Source of the DNA: Crotophaga sulcirostris
Lineage: Eukaryota; Chordata; Aves; Cuculiformes; Crotophagidae
Direction of reading: 5' to 3'
DNA: 64,000 nucleotides
Assembly (NCBI GenBank): GCA_013397455.1
Contig: VYZB01000195.1
Span: 1,106,459 to 1,170,458, forward strand
Shown piece by piece: positions 48,119 through 64,000 of the stretch. Every line of letters starts with the position of its first letter. Position 1 is the first letter of the stretch. The translations under genes were made by a program, and so were the position numbers. Below the pieces are notes generated by a model. The model saw only the letters and a program-made list of their open reading frames with translations, searched no databases and was not told the origin of the DNA.

Positions 48119-48264
48119 CACTTGGAGCTGTGGGCGCTGCGTGCCCAGGGCAGGGGGTGGCAGCCACTGGCCCCGAGGGCACCAGGCTCAGCCCAGCGCT
48201 GCCTTATCTCCAGCAGAAGCCACGGCACTGCCTGGCACTGGTTAATAATTAAAGGAAAAAGCTT
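48081..48264 (+). repeat. 184-bp segment, copy 1 of a direct duplication
   Basis: Runs from TTGAGGTCCCTTCCAACCC in the CR1 tail through CTTGGAGCTGTGGGCGCTG, GCCTTATCTCCAGCAGAAGC and TTAATAATTAAAGGAAAAAG to GCTT. Matches 49447-49630 at a constant offset of 1366 bp with only scattered substitutions. Confidence 0.92.
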
Positions 48265-48585
48265 CGCAGGAAGAGAAACCAAGCTCACCTCGAATTTCCA
48301 CCCAGCAGTAATTGCAGCCAAGGGCAGAGCGTGGTGCTGGTGCCCAGCAGGTCCCTGTTCTGCTTAGCCAAGGAGCAATTAGTGGTAGCACTAATAACCA
48401 CACAGCGCGGCCCCAAGTCCACGCGACGCTGTGCTCCCAACGCAGCCCAGGCAGCAGAGCTGCTCCTGCCCTGGGGCCAGGGTTCCCTCCAGCACGTTCC
48501 CCGGGCTCCCAGTAAACACAAACTTTGCTCCCAACAACCCCACTCTGGAGCTGGGACTTGCTGTGCTATCAATTGTGGCTGCATT

Positions 48586-49215
48586 ATCATAGAATCATGG
48601 AATGGTTTGGGTTGGAAGAGACCTAAAAGCCCATCCAGTTCCACACCCCCTGCCATGGGCAGGAACACCTCCCACTGGATCAGGGGGCTCAAAGCCCCAT
48701 CCAACCTGGCCTTGAACACCTCCAGGGATGGGGCAGCCACCACCTCTCTGGGCAACCTGGGCCAGGGCCTCCCCACCCTCATTGTGAAGAATTTCTGCCT
48801 GATGTCTAATTTAAATCTCCCCCTTCCAGTTTAAACCCATTCCCCCTCATCCTGTCTCTCCAGGCCCTTGTAAAAAGCCCCTCCCCAGCTTTCCTGGAGC
48901 TCCTTTCAGTAGTGGAAGCTGCTCTAAGGTCTCCCTGGAGCCTTCTCTTCTCCAGGCTGAACAATCCCAACTCTCTCAGCCTGTCCTCATAGCAGAGGTG
49001 CTCCAGCCCTCTGATCATCTCTGTGGCCTCCTCTGAAGCTGTTCCAACTGTTTCATCTCCTTCTTACGTTGGGTATTCCAGAACTGGACACAGGATTCCA
49101 GGTGGGGTCTCATGAGATCGGAGCAGAGATGGAGAATCCCCTCCCTTCCCTGCTGGCCATGCTGCTTTGGATGCAGCCCAAGACACAGCTGGCCTGGGCT
49201 GTGAGTGCACATTGC
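48586..49215 (-). mobile_element. CR1 LINE, about 630 bp, minus orientation
   Basis: Starts ATCATAGAATCATGGAATGG; contains CCTTGAACACCTCCAGGGAT, GCCTTCTCTTCTCCAGGCTG and CCTGTCCTCATAGCAGAGGT; extends into upstream CR1 sequence (CAGCCCAAGACACAGCTGGC). Confidence 0.95.
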
Positions 49216-49446
49216 TGATATTATCAATGGTGGCTGCGCTATCGATGGTGGCTGATGGAGCACAGGCTGCTTGTGGAGGAGCTGGGTGCTGGCACTCAGC
49301 GGTGCCCAAGCAGCGCCTACACCATGAGCCACACACCAGCCACAGGCCCCGACGAACATCCGCGCTGCAGCAGCAGCAGTGAGCAGAACAGGGCTTGGGC
49401 AGTGGTGGGAATCACCAAGTACAGCAAAATCATCAAGAGGTTTATT

Positions 49447-49630
49447 TTGAGGTCCCTTCCAACCCAAACCATTCCATGATTCTTCACTTGGAGCTGTGGG
49501 GGCTGTGTGCCCAGGGCAGGGGGTGGCAGCCACTGGCCCTGAGGGCACCAGGCTCAGCTCAGCGCTGCCTTATCTCCAGCAGAAGCCATGGCACTGCCTG
49601 GCACGGGTTAATAATCAAAGCAAAAAGCTT
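49447..49630 (+). repeat. 184-bp segment, copy 2 of a direct duplication
   Basis: Second copy of the segment at 48081-48264. It includes only the last 37 or so bases of the CR1 tail, so the CR1 piece was carried along by the duplication and is not a separate insertion. Confidence 0.92.
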
Positions 49631-49867
49631 TAATTTAATTGAAGAGGCTTTTCAGGTCCATGGAGATGTGGCCCACAAATACCACTGCTGGATGTGCCAT
49701 GTCACCTGCTGGAGCCCAGCCTCCAGAGAGGACCCCAATACAAAGAGAGACCCCGATGTGCTTCTCCAATGCTGGAGGGGCCCCTTTTGTGCACCCAGTG
49801 CCAGCAGTCACAGCCGCAATGGGGAGAGGCTGCGCAGCTGAAGGCAATGCTGAACAGGTTACGGTGA

Positions 49868-50125
49868 GCCTGGCACAGCACCCACAGCACCTCACCAGCC
49901 CGGCACAGCACCCACAGCACCCTATAAGCCCAGCACAGCACCCTGGCATGCCACCCACAGCACCCTGTGAACTGTGCATGGCACCCCGTGAGCCCAGCAA
50001 AGCACCCACAGCACCCTGAGAGCCTGGCACAGCACCCACAGCGCCCTGTGAGCTCAACACAGCACCCACAGTGCCCCGTGAGCCCAGCCCAGCACCACGT
50101 GAGCCCAGCCCAGCACCCCCTGTGC
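49868..50125. repeat. About 30-bp minisatellite downstream of FKBP1A
   Basis: Units based on AGCACAGCACCCACAGCACC plus CTGTGAGCCC, eight or so degenerate copies. Confidence 0.88.
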
Positions 50126-50174
50126 CGAGTGACAGCCAGGCAAGGGAAAAACCTCCAAGACACAGGGCTGAGAA

Positions 50175-51473
50175 AAGCCAGCATAAAGCGTTTTTATTGC
50201 AATAATAAAACCGGATACCTTTATGCGGTGGAGGAGGAGGTGAACGGCGGCGATTTCTGTTACCGAGTCACTAGGCAGGGCGGAGGGGGCAGAGGAGAGC
50301 AGCGGGGAAGCTACGCGCCGTGTGAGACCAGGTAAGCGGCGATGACCAGCATCAGGTGTCAGGAGAGAACGGTCAGGTGTGCTCAGCCCGGGGACAGCGG
50401 GGTCTGACGTGTCCAGGGAGGGAAAGGGGGGACGGGGGTATTTCCTTGGAGCCGCCTCCCCACCTCCCCGTGGGCAGCATCTTCTGTTTGTCTGCTGTTT
50501 GCCTTTTCTTTTCAAGCGAGCTCAATGTAAGACACTGAATTTTCAGGGCATGGGGGGAGCTCTGGTGGAAACCCTTTTCCACAAATGCAAAAAGCAGACT
50601 GGGAGGTGAGGGAAGGAAGGTTCACCGTGAGGTGGCAAAGGGAAGCAGGTGCAGAGCAGATGCTGCACTCACCCCAGGGAGCAGGGAAAGGACACGTGGC
50701 TCCCCCCAGTTCCAGGCAGGGAACCCCCTCACAATCCTAGCGCTACTTGGCTTTCCGCGTCCGTTCGGCCTCGGCAGCCTCACTCTGCTATGGCTTTTGC
50801 AGCAGCAGCAGCAAATTCTGGTTTGAAAACACCAAAAACAAGTAACTAACAGGATTCCTTTTGTTCAAACGACTCCTATCTAAGGGTCAGCCCATCCGCG
50901 TGCTACCGGTAAAACGGAGTCTACACCTGGAACAGAAATAAGATTAAGAACTTGACCCAAAAAAAGAGTTGAGGTTTGCGGCGTAGAGTTTAAAAAGACA
51001 TAAAAACACGATACGAGGAGGAAGAGTCAGAGGCAAAGCTTAGTGACCAAAGGCATTCAATCAAGGTGGAAGGTTATACAATGAGTGTGGTGGGCGATCA
51101 GGAAAAGCTCCATACAAAGTTGTGTGCACTCTTCTTGAAGCTGAGATTCCGGATTCCTCCATGTGCCAAACCTGCAGGGGGAGAGGAGAGGCAGAGTGAC
51201 AACGAGGCAGAGGAGGGAGCGCGCCCACAGAACGGGCACTGCGTCCTCAACCCCAATGGTCACTCAGCCCAGCCCTGATTAGAGGAGGGGCAGCACAGCC
51301 CCATCCTGCCCAGGGACCCACAGATTCTGGAGCACAGCCCCATCCTGCCTGCACTGTGGGATCCATGGACCCCAGAGCCCAGCCCCATCCTGCCCGCACT
51401 GCAGGACTCCAAGTCCCAACATCCCCCTGGTAGTGGCTGCCCCTCCTTACCCGAGGACAGGGGTTGGGGCAGG
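50175..51473 (-). other. FKBP1A: FKBP1A 3' UTR
   Basis: From the stop codon at 51474 to the poly(A) signal. It contains a three-unit, roughly 55-bp repeat at 51288-51410 (CACAGCCCCATCCTGCC) near the stop, and an AT-richer, more complex middle (50830-51120). Confidence 0.65.
50193..50198 (-). terminator. poly(A) signal AATAAA, FKBP1A
   Basis: Minus-strand AATAAA in TTGCAATAAAAACGC, about 1.28 kb after the FKBP1A stop, a 3' UTR length like that of mammals. Confidence 0.7.
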
Positions 51474-59566
<8,093 letters not shown>

Positions 59567-59664
59567 GCCGGTGCCGGTGCCGGTGCCGCTCGCGCACCCG
59601 CAACGCCCGCAGCCCGAGGGAGGAGGGGCCACGTGTGCGCGGCCCCGCGCGCCAGCACCGGCTC

Positions 59665-59930
59665 CGCCCCCCACCATCTTGGCTCCGGGCAGCCTCCCCC
59701 GTTCTTCTTACCCAGCCCCGCCGCCATCTTGGCTCCGGGCAGCCCCTCCCGTTCTTCCTTTCGGGCCCCGCCACCATCTTGGCTCCGGGCAGCCCCGCCC
59801 CCGGCCCCGCCGCCGCCATCTTGGCTCCGCGCTGCCCGCCCCCATCCCGTTCTTCCTAGCTGGCCCCGCTGCCGCCATCTTGGCTCCGCGCTGCCCGCCT
59901 CGCCGCCATCTTGGCACGGCGCGGTTGCCC
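59665..59930 (-). promoter_or_regulatory. FKBP1A: FKBP1A promoter region with six YY1-type motifs
   Basis: CpG-rich sequence directly upstream of the FKBP1A start. CCATCTT cores at 59674, 59724, 59774, 59816, 59875 and 59906 each sit in CCGCCATCTTGGC or CCACCATCTTGGC; read on the gene's strand this is GCCAAGATGGCGG, the YY1 consensus. Repeat units share CTCCGGGCAGCC or CTCCGCGCTGCC and CCCGTTCTTCCT, so the sites arose by tandem duplication. YY1 binding and transcription starts are inferred. Confidence 0.6.
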
Positions 59931-59974
59931 GGGGAACGCGGGGGGCGGCGGGGAGGGCATCGGCATCCCGGGGT

Positions 59975-60835
59975 CGTTTGGGTTGGAAAAGAGCTTAAAG
60001 GTCATCGAGGCCACCTTTAGACCCAAGACAACCCCACCGCCAAACCCTGTCCCCGAGCACCGCATCCACACGGCTTTTCAACCCACCAAGGGATGGGGAC
60101 TCCAGCACCTCTGCCAGTGCCCAGCAGCGCTTTCCATGAGGGAATATTTCCTCATATCCAACCTAAACCTCCCCTGGTGCAACTTGAGGGTGTTTCCTTT
60201 CATCCCTTCCCTTGTTCCTTGGGAGCAGAGACTGACTCCCACCTCACTACAACCTTCTTTCAGGAGCTGGAGACAACAATGAGGTCTCCCCTCAGACACC
60301 TCCAGGCTAAACAGCCCCAGGCCCCTCAGGTGCTCCCAGAACCCCTGGGCTCCAGCCCCTTCCCCAGCTCCGTTCCTTTCTCCAGACATGATCCAGCCTG
60401 TCCCGATCACTCTGCAAAGCCTTCCTGCCCTCCAGCTCATGGATCCAGCCTGTCCAAAACCCGCTGCAGAGCCTTTCTGCCCTCCAGCAGATCGACACTC
60501 CCACTCAACTTGCTGTCACCTACAACCTGGCTCAGGGAGCTCTCGATCCCCTCGTCCAGATCACGGATAAAGATATCAAACAGAACCAGCCCCAACACTG
60601 ATCCCTGGGGACACTGCTTGTGAGCAGCCACCAACGGGATTGAACTCCATTCACCACAACTCTCTGGGTCCAGCCCTCCAGCAAGTTTTTCACCCAACAA
60701 AGAGTACGCCTGTCCAAGCCATGAGCCACCAGTTTCTCCAAAAGAACACTGTGGGAAATGGTGTTAAAGGCTTTACTAAAGTCTCCTAGAGTCAGAGAAG
60801 GTGCTGGTTTCCAGGTGGATCTGAACCCCACAGGC
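59975..60835 (-). mobile_element. CR1 LINE, about 860 bp, minus orientation, with reverse-transcriptase remnant
   Basis: Starts with the reverse-complemented 3' region (GTTTGGGTTGGAAAAGAGC). Minus-strand frames in two phases give [20 protein letters not shown] and then [20 protein letters not shown] and [14 protein letters not shown], the CR1 reverse transcriptase core. The catalytic YADD-type motif is lost (VVGDSK) and the frame is shifted near 60600-60700. A dead copy. Confidence 0.95.
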
Positions 60836-60941
60836 CGTGCTGCTCCTCAGGGCGCTGGCGGAGGTCAGAGCCGTCCCTGCGGTACTGTGGCAGGCCCAGC
60901 GGGAGACACGCAGGTCAGAATAATGCCACCTTCAAAAAGAC

Positions 60942-60947
60942 TTTATT
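60942..60947 (-). terminator. Candidate poly(A) signal for the next minus-strand gene
   Basis: Minus-strand AATAAA in CAGAATAAAGTC, followed by TTTTTGAAGGTGGC. By synteny the next gene upstream of FKBP1A is NSFL1C on the same strand; no NSFL1C coding exon is in the window. Confidence 0.35.
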
Positions 60948-62309
60948 CTGGGAACAGCAGCAACTACTCTTTTTTTCTTCTTTTTCTTTTTTTGGTCAGA
61001 GGGTTTTTGCCTCAAAGCGACCTATTTCCATACTTCAAGAAGATGAACTTGAGCATCCACAAGGGAACAGAGCAGTTCCAAGGACAGCCAAGAGACTAAT
61101 AAAAACCCGTATTCTCTGCAAGTGCCTTAAAATGGGACAAAAGAGGATGAGACTCTTAAAATAACAGATAATGGGATGAAGCAAGTTTTAATTGCTTCTG
61201 TTCTTTGCATATGGAGATACCAAGAGGGGTTTCTCTTGCTTGATGCCACAGTGTTATTTTTTGTGTTAAATCTGCAACACAGAGATGGTACCTGTGGTCC
61301 CTGACTTGCCACAAACAGTCCCGTCAGCAGGGTGGATGTGCAAGGCCCAGAGTCAAGATGGAAAATAAGGGGAGAAAAAGGGGTATGCTCTTATCCTTCC
61401 TGATTAACACTGCCTTGCTGAAGGGCTGGGCCTGCTCTCCCTCCAAGGGATAAACAAGGATCTGAAAGGGAAAAGTGCTGGTTGACGTATGCCCACACTA
61501 GAGCACTTGCTGTGCTGGCACGCTTGCACAAGTTAGGCACTGCACCTCTTGCCTTGGGTGGGTGTTTGGGGTTGTTTTTACTCCCTGGCATAACCTGCTC
61601 ATCTTACTAGTGAGCACAGTCACCACAATAACCAGTACTTCAACAGGACAGAGGAGCTTAGCCAGGTTTGACCACCCTTCACTGCTCAGGGTCCAGCTGC
61701 TCAAGACCCAGGAAAGGTTCAGGTTAGATTCTGCTGGGGAATCTCTGGAGAAAACACAGAAGCTTGAAAACAAGTGAATTCTGCCCAAACTGCTCCCTGC
61801 CCTCTGCATCATCTGCTGGCTGAACTCACAAAATAAATACCAAGAGGGAAAAGCGTGAGCATTCAGATTTAATAGTGTAAAAAAACAGTGGGACATTATT
61901 TGATATCAAGAAACACCAGCTGGGTAGCAGCAGGGCTGGCAAGCACCGTGCACACCAGAGCAGCTCCCTGCTCCACACTGGGTCAGGTCCCATGGCCCCT
62001 CCACAGCCCATGCTGCAGGTTGGGAGCTCCAGATCAAGCCCATTCCTCTGCTCCAAGAAGCCCTTGAAGATTATTCAAGCCTTCTGCAGGACTGTAAACT
62101 CTCAGCGGCCAGAGCGTGTTTCCTCCAACGCACTTGCTGGTTCATAAATCTGCAGGCAGCGAGGCTGAAAGCAGCGTGGTGACAGAGGGCAGTGCATCCC
62201 AACACCTGACCACAGGCTCAGTCAGGCGTTCCCAAAGGATGTTCTTCACACTCCAGAAAACAAAAAAAAAAAGAAAAAGGGGGGAAAAAAAGGGTCCCTC
62301 ACTTCAAGA
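60948..62309. other. No gene recognised; possible 3' UTR of the next gene
   Basis: Mixed-composition sequence without splice-linked frames. It could belong to an NSFL1C 3' UTR if the poly(A) signal at 60942 is used. Confidence 0.3.
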
Positions 62310-62780
62310 AAGACATTGAGGGGATGGAGCATGTCCAGAAAAGGGCAACGAAGCTGGTGAAGGGGCTGGAGAACAAGTCCTACGAGGAGCGGCTGAGGGA
62401 CCTGGGGTTTTTCAGCCTAGAGAAGAGGAGGCTGAGGGGAGACCTCATTGCTGTCTACAGCTGCCTGAAAGGAGGTTGTAGCAAGGTGAATGTTGGTCTC
62501 TTCGCCCAAGTGACAGGTGATAGGACGAGAGGTAATGGCCACAAGCTATGCCAGGGCAAGTTCAGACCTGACATTGGGAAAAATTTCTTCGCTGAAAGGG
62601 AGGTCAAGAACTGGCAGAGGCTGCCCAGGGAGGTGGTGGAGTCACCATCCCTGGAGGTGTTTAAAAGATGGATAGATGAGTTTCTCAGGGATCTGGTTTA
62701 GTAGTGGACAGGTATGGTTGGACTCGATGATCTCAAAGGTCTTCTCCAATCGGGCTATTCTACGATTCTATGAAAAAGGA
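62310..62780 (+). mobile_element. CR1 LINE 3' end with intact ORF2 C terminus (125 aa frame)
   Basis: An open frame 62324-62701 encodes the CR1 ORF2 C-terminal region ([58 protein letters not shown]) to a TAG stop. A short 3' UTR with TTGGACTCGATGATCTCAAA and octamers ATTCTACGATTCTATG follows. Unlike the other copies here, this stretch has no frame break. Confidence 0.96.
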
Positions 62781-64000
62781 GGCCCTTTGTGCATCTGAGA
62801 ACTTATTCTGCCTCTGGTCTGCTGCAAGTATCCTGCCGGTGCTCTGACACAGCTCTCAAACACCATCTCCCCCAATGATGGCAAATTTGCGCCACAAGAC
62901 TTAAAGCTTCAAATTAATTCAGCGCACAACTGGGGAGTAATTTGCTCAGATCCTGCCAGTGTGCACCAGACCGGAGAGCTGCAAGGTCAACCAACGGTCA
63001 GATACCGCTCTCGCCCTAAAAATAACCAGCCTCGCTCTCTGCCCCTGCACAAGGCTGAACGCAGCTCCGATGTGGCTGATTCCTCTTCTCTTCCCCCCTC
63101 ACTGTTGCCAGGAGAAACATGGGGCTGCCGAGCAGCTCCCGCAAGATGCTGCTGCAGAAGATCCAGCAATGGGCTATGATGTGGAAGCAACTCAGCTCTT
63201 CTTGACATTTATTTGACAGCACTGCCATAACCTCCTGACCTCACAAAAGCCAGAAGCCTCCCCGGCTGCCTGATTGGAGGCAGCACAGTCCATTCCTGCA
63301 ACCTCTTGCACCAAGAAGCTCCTGGTTTCCCCAGAGTGACTGCAGATGGACAGAGGAAGAAGCATGCCCATAGAATGGCCACCACATCCCAAACCCCACT
63401 GGTGGCTCAAAGCAGGAGCCAAGCCCTGATTACAAAGGGACAGCAGACGGACAAAGCTGGCTTCCACCACCCTGCTACCAGGTGTCATTGTTTCTGCACA
63501 TGCTTTAAAACACTGCTGGCTTGAACTTCATCCTTGTTCAAAGAAATTCTAAACCTTTCCCAGTCTGAGCACAGAGACACATACTATCCAGGCAGTATTT
63601 TCCCTAAAAACTGGTCAAAACCAGTTTCCTCTCAAAAACAATCTCTGTGTTCTTTGTGCAAGCTTTCCCACAAGGTTAAGTGACAGCTCTGTGCCCCAGC
63701 GCATGCAAGCACCGCTCCGGGGCTGGCGGGGGCCCTTCCTCCCCAGCACTGCAGTCTCTCCCAGAAGGAGAGCATGGACCAGCCTTGCCTAGATCTGTCA
63801 GGCCCAGCCAAAAGACCAGCGAGGACAAGCATTGGGAAAAGCAGCTCTGGTGAGGTGGCAGGGCTGGGGCTGCAACAGAGCCCCCTCCCCATCCTGCGCC
63901 TGCCAGCCAGGAGAGGGAGGGGGTCAGGGTGCAAAGCAGGCTTTGGGACAGAGAACAGGAAACAACAGGAAGCGATGACTTTCCCTGACAGCAGCACATC
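62781..64000. other. No gene recognised; second candidate minus-strand poly(A) signal at 63208-63213
   Basis: Minus-strand AATAAA in GTCAAATAAATGTC at 63213-63208. No coding exon of NSFL1C or any other gene found up to the window end. Confidence 0.3.

Noticed and set aside
60437..60831. Reverse-transcriptase-like minus-strand frames as a host gene
   Set aside because: They are CR1 ORF2 remnants, frame-shifted and lacking the catalytic motif.
60920..64000. NSFL1C coding exons expected from synteny
   Set aside because: Looked for its C-terminal coding sequence on the minus strand and did not find it; only possible poly(A) signals are present.

Overview
The window is vertebrate nuclear DNA, almost certainly from a bird. 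Genes are split into many small exons with GT-AG introns. About twenty truncated copies of the CR1 LINE, the dominant avian retrotransposon, are scattered in both orientations, many ending in the CR1 3' octamer (ATTCTATG-like). The gene order PSMF1 (+), TMEM74B (-), RAD21L1 (+), SNPH (+), SDCBP2 (-), FKBP1A (-) matches the human chromosome 20p13 block. Most of the window is GC-rich and full of minisatellites, as on a microchromosome. One 460-base run of N is present. No bacterial, phage or CRISPR features were seen.

Layout: 1-1.9 kb holds the last two PSMF1 coding exons and 3' UTR. At 4.6-6.6 kb is a GC-rich patch with TMEM74B on the minus strand, flanked by tandem repeats. 7-12.3 kb is intergenic, with CR1 copies, a possible minus-strand terminal exon, and a CpG-rich stretch plus minisatellite leading into RAD21L1. 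12.35-25.9 kb is RAD21L1, 13 coding exons in a clearly AT-rich, repeat-poor block. 26-36.4 kb is intergenic, with a CR1, the assembly gap and a 20-bp minisatellite. 36.5-42.9 kb is SNPH (4 coding exons). 43.1-46.25 kb is SDCBP2 (8 coding exons, minus), tail to tail with SNPH. 46.3-50.1 kb is a CR1-dense spacer with a duplicated 184-bp segment. 50.19-59.9 kb is FKBP1A (4 coding exons, minus) with GC-rich minisatellites in its second intron and a CpG-rich promoter carrying six copies of a YY1-type motif. 60-64 kb holds two longer CR1 copies and possible poly(A) signals for the next minus-strand gene, expected from synteny to be NSFL1C; none of its coding exons is visible here.

The six genes do not form one pathway. 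PSMF1 (PI31) regulates the 20S proteasome. TMEM74B is a two-pass membrane protein. RAD21L1 is the meiotic cohesin kleisin. SNPH anchors axonal mitochondria. SDCBP2 is the tandem-PDZ protein syntenin-2. FKBP1A is the FK506-binding prolyl isomerase FKBP12. The exon chains of RAD21L1, SNPH, SDCBP2 and FKBP1A all keep frame across every splice junction and give complete proteins of 564, 473, 299 and 108 residues.

The observations I would check first are the six-copy YY1-type array at the FKBP1A promoter, a 59-bp near-perfect inverted repeat in an FKBP1A intron, a frame-preserving alternative acceptor in SNPH that would add 33 residues, a Tyr-to-Phe change in the PI31 C-terminal HbYX motif, and a possible unassembled minus-strand gene at the assembly gap. 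I did not find a convincing new multi-gene system.
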